Of a stretch of 6,364 bases of DNA, positions 1-4,976 are shown piece after piece; position 1 is the stretch's first letter; each line of letters opens with the position of its first letter. The position numbers and the translations under genes were made by a program. The notes under the pieces are model-generated. The model saw only the letters and a program-made list of their open reading frames with translations, did not search any database and was not told where the DNA came from. This stretch comes from Pseudomonadota bacterium (GTDB taxonomy: Bacteria > Pseudomonadota > Alphaproteobacteria > Rhizobiales > Xanthobacteraceae), in the NCBI GenBank assembly GCA_023432885.1, contig JAEZEU010000144.1:1-6364 (forward strand), written 5' to 3'.

Positions 1-734
1 AGGTCCTTGCCGAGGTCCTTCGGGTTGACGAAGTGGGTCATGCCGAAGCGTTCGCCCCAGGCCTTGCGGTCAGGATTGATGTCGACGCCGATGATCATGT
101 CGGCGCCGGCCAGCCGCAGGCCCTGGATCACGTTGAGGCCGATGCCACCGAGCCCGAACACGATTGCTTTCGCGCCTTCCTCGACCTTCGCGGTATTGAT
201 GACGGCGCCTATGCCCGTCGTGACGCCGCAGCCGATGTAGCAGACTTTGTCGAAGGGCGCGTCCTCGCGGATCTTCGCGACCGCGATCTCCGGCAGCACG
301 GTGAAGTTGGCAAACGTCGAGGTGCCCATGTAGTGATGGATCGGCTTGCCGCCGATCGAGAAGCGCGAGGTGCCGTCGGGCATGAGGCCCTGGCCCTGCG
401 TGGCGCGGATCGCGGTGCATAGATTGGTCTTGCGCGACAGGCAGGACGGGCACTGCCGGCATTCCGGCGTGTAGAGCGGGATGACGTGGTCGCCTTTCTT
501 CACGCTTGTCACGCCCTTGCCGACTTCGACGACGACGCCCGCGCCTTCATGGCCGAGGATCGCCGGAAACAGGCCTTCGGGATCGGCGCCGGAGAGGGTG
601 AATTCATCAGTGTGACAGATGCCGGTCGCCTTGATCTCGACCATCACTTCGCCCTCGCGCGGCCCCTCGAGCTGGACGGTGGTGATCTCCAGCGGCTTGC
701 CTGCTGATGTGGCGACGGCGGCGCGTACGTCCAT
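1..734 (-). CDS. frmA: S-(hydroxymethyl)glutathione dehydrogenase / class III alcohol dehydrogenase (3' end outside window)
   Basis: This enzyme oxidises S-hydroxymethylglutathione, the spontaneous adduct of formaldehyde and glutathione, to S-formylglutathione with NAD+ in the cytoplasm; class III enzymes also reduce S-nitrosoglutathione. The visible part is 244 codons, about two thirds of the usual 370 or so, and runs off the left edge. Seen: the catalytic-zinc Cys40 in GICHTDEF, His62 in LGHEGAG and Cys169 in YIGCGVTTG; the structural-zinc cysteines 92, 95, 98 and 106 in ECRQCPSC...NLC; the class III signature GLMPDGTSRF with the preceding Arg110, which probably matches the glutathione-binding Arg; and the Rossmann motif GLGGIG at 194-199, followed by Asp218, as expected for NAD. 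The ATG at 734 has AGAGGA (complement of 741-746) at good spacing. It is divergent from the transporter at 838. The family is certain; the symbol (frmA or adhC) is a naming choice. Confidence 0.96.
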   Translation of the reverse strand, partial: MDVRAAVATSAGKPLEITTVQLEGPREGEVMVEIKATGICHTDEFTLSGADPEGLFPAILGHEGAGVVVEVGKGVTSVKKGDHVIPLYTPECRQCPSCLSRKTNLCTAIRATQGQGLMPDGTSRFSIGGKPIHHYMGTSTFANFTVLPEIAVAKIREDAPFDKVCYIGCGVTTGIGAVINTAKVEEGAKAIVFGLGGIGLNVIQGLRLAGADMIIGVDINPDRKAWGERFGMTHFVNPKDLGKD

Positions 735-740
735 GGCAAT

Positions 741-746
741 TCCTCT
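741..746 (-). promoter_or_regulatory. Shine-Dalgarno of the formaldehyde dehydrogenase gene
   Basis: Read on the minus strand this is AGAGGA, 6 nt before the ATG at 734. It fixes the start of the dehydrogenase gene. Confidence 0.7.
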
Positions 747-756
747 TGTGTCCTGT

Positions 757-771
757 CGTTATGTGATAACG
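757..771. promoter_or_regulatory. 15-bp perfect palindrome, candidate operator in the divergent promoter region
   Basis: The sequence CGTTAT-GTG-ATAACG is a perfect inverted repeat with 6-bp arms and a 3-bp centre. It lies 22 bp upstream of the dehydrogenase start, inside the 103-bp divergent gap. Its size and position suit a dimeric repressor controlling the dehydrogenase gene. No matching regulator gene is in the window and I cannot name a family from the motif. A weak RNA hairpin in the leader is the alternative. Confidence 0.35.
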
Positions 772-837
772 GGTGGGCGGCCCTTCCGCGATTTGGTGTT
801 GCCGCATAGCACATCATTGGGCAGTAGTGCGCGGCAA

Positions 838-1713
838 ATGACGCAGGACTTCGACAAATTCGCCGCGCGCGCGGCGCCGGCGATTTTCGTCGTGCTGTGG
901 AGCACCGGATTCATCGGCACAAAATATGTCATCGATAATGCCGACCCGCTGACCTATCTCGCAATCCGCATGGCGGTCGTAGTGGTGCTGATGGCGCTCA
1001 TCTGCGTCATCGTTCGCCCCACCTGGCCCAAGGGCCGCGAGATCGGCCACAGCATCATCGCGGGCATTCTCGTGCATGGCTTCTATCTCGGCGGCACGGC
1101 AGTTGCGATCTCGTTGTCGATTCCGGCGGGCCTCTCGGCGCTCATGCCTGGCCTGCAGCCGCTCCTGACCTCGACCATTGCCAATCGCTGGCTCGGCGAG
1201 CGCGTCACGCCGCTGCAGTGGGGCGGGCTCTTGCTCGGGCTCGGGGGCGTCGCGTTGATACTTCACGACCGGCCGATGGGCGGGCAGGCCGGCTGGGGCT
1301 GGATCGCGTCCACGGTCTCGCTGGTCAGCATCACGCTCGGTACGCTCTACCAGCGGCGCTACTGCAGCCGCATCGACTGGCGGAGCGGCAATCTCGTGCA
1401 GTACGCCGGCGTCACGGTGGTCTTCACGATAGCAGCATTCCTGTTCGAGAGCCGCACGGTGCACTGGACTGCCGAGTTCGTTCTCGCGCTGAGCTGGCTC
1501 GCGGTGGCGCTGTCGGTCGGATCGATCGGATTGCTCTATTGGCTGATCCGCCATCAGGCGGCTACGTCGGTGGCGAGTCTGTTTTATCTGGTGCCGGCGG
1601 TGACGTCGGTGATGGCGTATCTCCTGTTCGACGAGCGGCTCGATGCGCTCGCGATAGCGGGCATGATCGCCTGCGCTGCCGCAGTATTCCTGGTCAACAG
1701 GCGCAGCTCCTGA
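838..1713 (+). CDS. DMT/EamA-family transporter, 10 predicted TM helices
   Basis: This is an inner-membrane protein of the drug/metabolite transporter superfamily (EamA, RhaT/YdcZ-like), usually small-metabolite exporters; the substrate cannot be told from sequence. It has 291 aa, the normal family length. Hydrophobic stretches fall near residues 13-33, 38-60, 70-94, 98-113, 126-143, 152-170, 187-203, 212-233, 243-263 and 268-286, giving ten helices in two five-helix repeats. Family-typical features seen: the N-terminal LWSTGFIGTKY with TYLAIRM; the repeat-1 signature GLSALMPGLQPLLT followed by LGERV; and its repeat-2 counterpart ASLFYLVPAVTSVMAYLLFDERL. The open frame extends upstream to 619, but that part is antisense to the dehydrogenase, so the ATG at 838 is preferred although it has no clear Shine-Dalgarno. 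It is convergent with the peroxiredoxin gene. Substrate: unknown. Confidence 0.93.
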   Translation: MTQDFDKFAARAAPAIFVVLWSTGFIGTKYVIDNADPLTYLAIRMAVVVVLMALICVIVRPTWPKGREIGHSIIAGILVHGFYLGGTAVAISLSIPAGLSALMPGLQPLLTSTIANRWLGERVTPLQWGGLLLGLGGVALILHDRPMGGQAGWGWIASTVSLVSITLGTLYQRRYCSRIDWRSGNLVQYAGVTVVFTIAAFLFESRTVHWTAEFVLALSWLAVALSVGSIGLLYWLIRHQAATSVASLFYLVPAVTSVMAYLLFDERLDALAIAGMIACAAAVFLVNRRSS

Positions 1714-1739
1714 CCGGCAGCGGTGGCTTGTTGGTGCCC

Positions 1740-1860
1740 AATTCTCGAGCTTCGTTCCGGGAGGGTGCGCAAGCACCAGACCTTAGGCGCCATTGCGCAC
1801 AAGAGAACCTCGATATCCCGGGTTCGATGCGTTCGCATCGCCCCGGGATGACAATCTCAA
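1740..1860. repeat. Palindromic intergenic repeat of Bradyrhizobium type, two nested hairpins
   Basis: Two inverted repeats lie in the gap between convergent genes. The first is GGTGC-GCAA-GCACC (1764-1777), a GNRA-tetraloop hairpin. The second is ATCCCGGG (1815-1822) with CCCGGGAT (1842-1849), enclosing CGATGC-GTTC-GCATCG (1825-1840). The combination of a GTGCGNAAGCACCAGACC-like segment and a CCCGGGTTCGATGC...GCATCGCCCCGGGATGACA-like segment resembles a short interspersed repeat that I recall as common between genes in Bradyrhizobium and Rhodopseudomonas. Family membership is from memory and needs a genome self-search. Confidence 0.6.
1815..1849. terminator. Hairpin between convergent genes, possible bidirectional terminator
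   Basis: An 8-bp outer stem and a 6-bp inner stem are separated by a small TT/C internal loop. The hairpin lies 101 bp past the transporter stop and 28 bp past the peroxiredoxin stop. There is no run of T on either side, so it is not a classical intrinsic terminator. It may act as a processing or stabilising structure, or simply be part of the repeat. Confidence 0.35.
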
Positions 1861-1877
1861 TTGCTCCGCAACGACGG

Positions 1878-2537
1878 TCACTTCGGCTGCGGCACTATCC
1901 GGATATACGGCTTCGGCGACTTCCAGCCCTGCGGCCAGATCTTCTTGGCTTCGTCGTCGGATATCGAGCCCGCGATGATGACGTCCTCGCCCGGCTTCCA
2001 GTCGGAAGGCGTCGCGACGCGGTGCTTGGCGGTCATCTGCAGGGAGTCGATCGCGCGCAGGATCTCCTGGAAGTTGCGGCCGGTCGTCATAGGATAGACC
2101 ATGACGAGCTTGATCTTCTTGTCGGGTCCGATGACGAACACGTTGCGCACGGTCTGGTTATCGGCCGGCGTGCGGGTGAGGGGGTCGCCTGACGTCGAGG
2201 CTGGCAGCATCTCGTACAGCTTCGAGACGTTGTAATCGGTGTCGCCGATCATCGGATAGTTAGGAGCGGCGCCCTGCGTCTCCTTGATGTCTTCGGACCA
2301 CTTGGCATGGCGATCGACGGGGTCGACCGACAGGCCAATCAGCTTGACGCCGCGCTTGTCGAATTCCGGCTTCAGCTTGGCGAGCGCGCCGAGCTCTGTG
2401 GTGCAGACCGGGGTGAAATCTTTCGGGTGCGAGAAAAGCATTGCCCAGCTGTTCCCGATCCAATCGTGGAACTTGATCTTGCCTTCGGTGGTCTCGGCTT
2501 CGAAGTCAGGGGCTGTGGCGCCAATCGGGAGCGGCAT
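1878..2537 (-). CDS. 1-Cys peroxiredoxin (Prx6 subfamily)
   Basis: This cytoplasmic thiol peroxidase reduces hydrogen peroxide, alkyl hydroperoxides and possibly peroxynitrite. It has 219 aa, the usual Prx6 length including the C-terminal dimerisation domain. From the chosen start, the active-site motif PKDFTPVCTTE places Pro38, Thr42 and the peroxidatic Cys45; the conserved Arg131 lies in NQTVRNVFVIGP. Cys45 is the only cysteine, so there is no resolving Cys and an external thiol must recycle it. The Prx6-type segments GLSVDPVDRHAKW and NYPMIGD are present, and the C-terminal domain carries DWKPGEDV and PYIRIVP. Start: a second ATG lies 4 codons upstream at 2549, but it has only AGAAAG at 2 nt, whereas the ATG at 2537 has GAGG at 6 nt spacing. 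It is convergent with the transporter. Confidence 0.95.
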   Translation of the reverse strand: MPLPIGATAPDFEAETTEGKIKFHDWIGNSWAMLFSHPKDFTPVCTTELGALAKLKPEFDKRGVKLIGLSVDPVDRHAKWSEDIKETQGAAPNYPMIGDTDYNVSKLYEMLPASTSGDPLTRTPADNQTVRNVFVIGPDKKIKLVMVYPMTTGRNFQEILRAIDSLQMTAKHRVATPSDWKPGEDVIIAGSISDDEAKKIWPQGWKSPKPYIRIVPQPK

Positions 2538-2543
2538 GGTGAA

Positions 2544-2547
2544 CCTC
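2544..2547 (-). promoter_or_regulatory. Shine-Dalgarno GAGG that favours the inner peroxiredoxin start
   Basis: Read on the minus strand this is GAGG, 6 nt before the ATG at 2537. It overlaps the alternative ATG at 2549, so initiation at the upstream codon would place a ribosome on this site. Confidence 0.45.
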
Positions 2548-2583
2548 ATGTCTTTCTAGTTACAGGAAAATTTTGTCCCAACG

Positions 2584-2589
2584 AGTATA
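2584..2589 (-). promoter_or_regulatory. Candidate -10 element (TATACT) for the peroxiredoxin gene
   Basis: The minus strand reads TTATACT about 35 nt before the ATG at 2549, a good -10 match in an otherwise GC-rich sequence. The hexamer 17 nt further upstream (TTCCCT) is a poor -35 match. A peroxiredoxin promoter must lie in this gap, but this exact placement is a guess. Confidence 0.25.
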
Positions 2590-2847
2590 AGCGGGCGGAC
2601 CATTTAAGGGAATGTGTTGACGTAGAAGATGAAATCCTTCTCCGGCCGCGCAAGGTTCTAGCAACTTCTTTTGAAGAACGCCCCTGCGGCGAAACATCGT
2701 CGGTCAGCCGCTCCGCCCCGCTTTTGCCTTGTATGGCCCTCATCACGCCCGGCCTGAACCGCAGAGGAGCCAATAGCGACAAATCGGCAACCATCTAAAA
2801 AGGTCGAAACGCCGGGGTCGAATCATTAATCACTCGTTTACGCCCGC
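2590..2847. other. Intergenic gap between divergent peroxiredoxin and hypothetical gene
   Basis: I see no convincing gene here. A minus-strand open frame of 82 codons (2546-2794) has an arginine/serine-rich translation without domain character and would overlap the peroxiredoxin leader. The stretch is more A/T-rich than its surroundings around 2565-2650 and 2775-2845, consistent with two divergent promoters. No clear operator palindrome was found. Confidence 0.5.
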
Positions 2848-2889
2848 ATGGAAAAGCTGGCCAAGAACCAGGAATCGAGAAGTCGCGCT

Positions 2890-3462
2890 ATGTCTGCCCC
2901 GAGTACCAAGGCCGCCGCGAATGGCGTGCCAGAGCCGTCCTGCAGCACTACTGCCGCCCATGCCCTGACCATCATCCGCGATGGCGTGATCACCGGCGAG
3001 GGCCCCACCACCAAGGGCCGCATCCACTTCTCCCGGGCGCTCGACGCCGATGATGCTGCCTGGTGCGTGCGCATCCTCACGGCCGCTGCCGTGGAGCACC
3101 AGCCCGTTTGCCGCGCCGAAGTCGAGGCGCTGTTCGAAATCCATGACGCTGCCGCCGAGCGGACCGATGGCGGCCGGTTCGACGACCTCCTAACCAAGGC
3201 GGTCGCCCATCACGCCGCTGCCGAAACGGGGCTTGCGGTGCCGCCGCGCAGCGTGGCGCTTTCGCCGGATACCAGGATCGAGAGCTGGGCGCCGGCGCAC
3301 GCCATCAAAGGCAACACCGAAGCGTTGCAATGGATCGCGAGCCAGATGCGCGGCAAGCGCCGCAGCAACCGCGCCTTGATGGCAATCGTCGCCAGCGTCA
3401 TCGGCGCCGCCAGCATGCCGCTGTCGCAGCTCCCCAACGTTTTCGACATCGGCCTGATGTAA
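2890..3462 (+). CDS. Hypothetical protein, 190 aa, alanine-rich with hydrophobic C-terminal segment
   Basis: I do not recognise a named family. The N-terminal 20 or so residues are low-complexity (Ala/Ser/Pro). Residues 24-125 look like a folded, mostly helical domain with GEGPTTKGRIHFSRALDADD near 36-55 and GGRFDDLLTKAVAHH near 94-108. A linker containing ESWAP follows, then a basic patch (RGKRRSNR, 154-161) directly before a hydrophobic stretch at 162-178. That order suggests C-terminal membrane association, though the segment is short. Start choice: the ATG at 2890 has GAGAAG at 7 nt, while the in-frame ATG at 2848 (204 aa) has no Shine-Dalgarno. The gene stands alone and is followed within 30 bp by a strong terminator, so its transcription unit ends here. 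Gene reality is likely; function unknown. Confidence 0.8.
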   Translation: MSAPSTKAAANGVPEPSCSTTAAHALTIIRDGVITGEGPTTKGRIHFSRALDADDAAWCVRILTAAAVEHQPVCRAEVEALFEIHDAAAERTDGGRFDDLLTKAVAHHAAAETGLAVPPRSVALSPDTRIESWAPAHAIKGNTEALQWIASQMRGKRRSNRALMAIVASVIGAASMPLSQLPNVFDIGLM

Positions 3463-3487
3463 GACCTCCGTCTCCAAACTGCATTTG

Positions 3488-3524
3488 AAACGGCGGGGTT
3501 AATTCTCCCCGCCGTTTTTGTTTT
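3488..3524 (+). terminator. Strong rho-independent terminator
   Basis: A perfect 11-bp stem, AAACGGCGGGG (3488-3498) with CCCCGCCGTTT (3507-3517), encloses an 8-nt loop and runs into TTTTTGTTTT (3515-3524). It lies 25 bp after the stop of the 190-aa gene and is the clearest intrinsic terminator in the window. Confidence 0.93.
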
Positions 3525-3691
3525 CTCTGGCTGCGGGCCAAGCGTGCGTCCGGGGAATCCGGCGGCATCGAAGCGCTCGGTGCCGACGCGCTGGAGCAAC
3601 AGCACGGTGCGCAGCCGTTTGCGGACGGCTCCGACCTCACCCGAGCCGGCAAACGCTCTGGGGATCGTGCCTGAACGGGCTCAGCTCCAGC

Positions 3692-3719
3692 AACGGGCGG
3701 TTCTGGTCAACCGCCCGTT
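3692..3719. repeat. Perfect 11-bp inverted repeat with 6-nt loop
   Basis: AACGGGCGGTT (3692-3702) pairs perfectly with AACCGCCCGTT (3709-3719) around the loop CTGGTC. No T-run follows on either strand, so it is not an ordinary intrinsic terminator. It lies about 80 bp before the 43-aa ORF. It could be a leader structure, a degraded terminator or a protein-binding site. Confidence 0.6.
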
Positions 3720-3788
3720 CGCGACCTTGAGAAAATCTCGTTTGTAACTTGATTTGTGTTCATGGTTTGTTCTAGGAATTGGCCGAGC

Positions 3789-3794
3789 GGGAGG
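3789..3794 (+). promoter_or_regulatory. Shine-Dalgarno GGGAGG deciding a GTG start
   Basis: GGGAGG ends 7 nt before the GTG at 3802. This near-consensus site is the main support for the 43-aa ORF, which has no ATG. Confidence 0.55.
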
Positions 3795-3801
3795 TCTGGC
3801 C

Positions 3802-3933
3802 GTGAGCATCGAAAACGATCGGAAAATCATCAGGCTATTTCATCAGTTGCGCCGGCTCGAGAGAGCAGGTCGGCCGACAGCTAATCTCGTCAAGCAAATC
3901 AGGAAGGCGATAAAGAAGCGCGATGCGGCTTGA
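3802..3933 (+). CDS. Small hypothetical protein, 43 aa, basic helix
   Basis: Not a recognised family. This short ORF starts at GTG with a strong GGGAGG site 7 nt upstream. The product (start SIENDRKIIRLFHQL, end IRKAIKKRDAA) is strongly basic, with regularly spaced hydrophobics (I9, I10, L12, F13, L16, L19, and later L29, V30, I33, I37) that suggest two amphipathic helices around a GRPT turn. Its last 11 bases overlap the start of the 82-aa ORF, which suggests translational coupling. The Shine-Dalgarno and the overlap support a real gene; the small size keeps confidence moderate. Function unknown. Confidence 0.55.
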   Translation: MSIENDRKIIRLFHQLRRLERAGRPTANLVKQIRKAIKKRDAA

Positions 3934-4171
3934 CGACGTACGGGACGAAATCGAGCGCATGCGCGGTCAGGTGGCAAGACAGAGAAGAGAGATCCTGCTG
4001 CTTCAGCGCGCCGGCATTGCCACCGTCTCGGCCGAAGCGTTGCTGGAGCAAATGCTCGACAGGATCGATGTACTTTGCGCCGAGAGAGACAGCCTCAAGC
4101 AATTTCCTCGGACGAAGATGTCGTCGGGAGCCGAACACCGGGATCAACATGAGGAAGTACTTCAGCGATAA
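3923..4171 (+). CDS. Small hypothetical coiled-coil protein, 82 aa
   Basis: This is a highly charged protein whose first 60 residues look like one coiled coil interrupted once: RLDDVRDEIERMRGQVARQ, then ILLLQRAGI, a short ATVSAEAL linker, and LLEQMLDRIDVLCAERDSL. That organisation matches small hypotheticals I associate with Bradyrhizobium; no function is known to me. Residues 61-82 are hydrophilic and less ordered. The ATG at 3923 lies inside the end of the 43-aa gene (11-bp overlap), with AAAGAAG just upstream inside that gene. Its own end overlaps the next ORF by 23 bp, so the three are probably co-transcribed and translationally coupled. Confidence 0.75.
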   Translation: MRLDDVRDEIERMRGQVARQRREILLLQRAGIATVSAEALLEQMLDRIDVLCAERDSLKQFPRTKMSSGAEHRDQHEEVLQR

Positions 4172-4367
4172 GACGGAGCATCCCGCGTTCATCAAGGCCC
4201 TGGCCGAAGTCCGACGGATCGGGGTGCAGGAGGGGTGGTGCTATCACCACGTTCAGGCGATCCTGGTGGCAATCGACCAGTACGCCGAAGCGGCGACTGG
4301 CAATCGCGAGTTCTTCTGGAACAAGCCGCACCCGGCGGGAGGAAGCAGGAGCGGCGAGATTCCGTAG
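4149..4367 (+). CDS. Small conserved-looking hypothetical protein, 72 aa
   Basis: I have a memory of similar short Bradyrhizobium proteins with the core EGWCYHHVQAILVAIDQY and NREFFWNKPH; no function is known. The N-terminal half (HPAFIKALAEVRRIGVQEG) and the core form a plausible two-helix domain with aromatic residues Trp30, Tyr32, Tyr45, Phe55, Phe56 and Trp57. The C-terminal tail is Gly/Ser-rich. The same frame is open back to 3930, but that part overlaps the 82-aa coiled-coil gene out of frame and looks like a shadow, so the ATG at 4149 is chosen. That start has a poor Shine-Dalgarno and probably relies on coupling with the upstream gene. Its stop lies 10 bp from the end of the facing minus-strand gene. 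Confidence 0.8.
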   Translation: MRKYFSDKTEHPAFIKALAEVRRIGVQEGWCYHHVQAILVAIDQYAEAATGNREFFWNKPHPAGGSRSGEIP

Positions 4368-4377
4368 CCGGACATCA

Positions 4378-4595
4378 TCAACGCCGACGTTTCGCTCCGC
4401 CGGTCCTGGCCATCTCCAGCCCTGAAATGAGGTCTTCGCAACGGCGGTAAGGGCGCCAAGCGTAGTGCTTCCCTTGCGAGCGCTTTGCATCAGCTTGCGT
4501 GCAACGTGCTTGCGGCTCTCATGGTCGCCGCCATGCGGGCAGACCTTTTCAAGAGCCACTTCCAGGTTAGCCATTGCTCTCTCGTCCAGCTGCAT
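4378..4595 (-). pseudogene. Small conserved-looking hypothetical gene with apparent 1-nt frameshift
   Basis: The ATG at 4595 has GGAG 7 nt upstream. The frame reads MQLDERAMANLEVALEKVC, HGGDHESRKHVARKLMQSAR, KGSTTLGALTAVA, which resembles a small (about 70 aa) hypothetical family I associate with Bradyrhizobium, with a PHGGDHE-RKH signature. After Ala53 the open frame continues to 4095, but that continuation is antisense to the 72-aa gene, rich in Arg, Val and Pro, and looks like a shadow. Adding one base near 4437-4439 moves the reading to EDLISGLEMARTGGAKRRR and a TGA at 4378-4380. That gives 72 aa with an amphipathic helix and a basic tail, and an end 10 bp from the convergent neighbour. 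This is best explained as a single-base deletion or a sequencing error. If intact, the ORF would be 4095-4595. Function unknown. Confidence 0.55.
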
Positions 4596-4775
4596 TCCGG
4601 ATCTCCAAGCCAACCCTGATTTCGGCCAAGCTTACGACCTTTCCAAAACGAAGAATTCGGCGTTCTGGCGCTGTGGATAGCAGGGAAAGTCACCGCGACG
4701 CTGTTTGGGCAGCTTGAGTCATTCTGCCGCGACAACGCGGTGCGGAACAAAGAGCCAGGATGCGTTTTTCAAGAG
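4596..4775. other. Divergent gap between small genes
   Basis: This holds the promoters for the minus-strand gene ending at 4378 and the plus-strand gene at 4776. The plus-strand frame of the latter is open from 4621 but has no ATG before 4776 and only one GTG, at 4740. A 5-bp hairpin, CCGCG-ACAA-CGCGG, occupies 4727-4740, and GGAAC (4744-4748) is followed by CGTT (4763-4766) at 14-bp spacing. No other supportable feature. Confidence 0.4.
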
Positions 4776-4976
4776 ATGGCCAAGATAGATATTCTCGATA
4801 AACCGATCGCGCGTATTCAGGAAACCTGCGCCATGATGGGCATTGCCGATCAACTCGATCGCGCGCTGCCTGAACTGGAAACGTTCCTGGAAGGCGAGAT
4901 TGCCAATGGCGAAACCAGCGAGACTCGCCTGACATATAACGGTCTGTGCCATCTCCGCGACATCCTGCGCCGTTAA
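4776..4976 (+). CDS. Small hypothetical protein, 66 aa
   Basis: I do not recognise a named family. The sequence is acidic and helical: AKIDILDKPIARIQET, then CAMMGIADQLDRALPELETF, then LEGEIANGETSETRL and TYNGLCHLRDILRR. It looks like a compact three-helix protein with no membrane segment. Start is uncertain: the ATG at 4776 has only AAGAG directly adjacent, and an in-frame GTG at 4740 would give 78 aa. The conserved-looking part begins at MAKIDILDKP, so I prefer 4776. Its TAA overlaps the stop of a candidate minus-strand small gene at TTAA (4973-4976). Expression may be stress-linked from its neighbours, but that is inference only. Confidence 0.7.
   Translation: MAKIDILDKPIARIQETCAMMGIADQLDRALPELETFLEGEIANGETSETRLTYNGLCHLRDILRR

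Larger units (their letters stand above)
3525..3801. other. Non-coding stretch before the small-gene cluster
   Basis: No supportable gene. A 67-codon plus-strand frame beginning with GTG at 3544 has no Shine-Dalgarno and a translation rich in Arg, Ser and Pro without domain character. The stretch contains the hairpin at 3692-3719. An A/T-richer segment at 3728-3778, including TTGTAACTTGATTTG, is a reasonable place for the promoter of the following cluster, but I cannot assign hexamers. Confidence 0.5.

Noticed and set aside
814..1776. 320-codon minus-strand open frame antisense to the transporter
   Set aside because: Its translation is rich in Arg, His, Glu and Ala with no domain, and it exactly shadows a clear 10-TM transporter in GC-rich DNA.
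1218..2192. 324-codon plus-strand open frame across the transporter end and into the peroxiredoxin
   Set aside because: It spans two well-identified genes and the repeat between them, with an Arg-rich translation typical of a frame shadow.
2546..2794. 82-codon minus-strand frame upstream of the peroxiredoxin
   Set aside because: No ribosome site, low-complexity Arg/Ser-rich translation, and it occupies the expected promoter region.
3190..3652. Minus-strand frames overlapping the 190-aa gene and its terminator
   Set aside because: They read through a textbook terminator and shadow a better-supported gene; translations lack domain features.
3544..3747. 67-codon plus-strand frame with GTG start after the terminator
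   Set aside because: No Shine-Dalgarno, no domain character, and it runs through the perfect hairpin at 3692-3719.
4095..4377. Long C-terminal extension of the minus-strand gene starting at 4595
   Set aside because: It is antisense to the 72-aa gene and loses coding character after Ala53; a one-base frameshift explains the end better.
4744..4766. EcfG promoter before the 66-aa gene (GGAAC...CGTT)
   Set aside because: Both boxes are exact but the spacing is 14 bp where 16-17 is required, so it is noted only and not called as a promoter.
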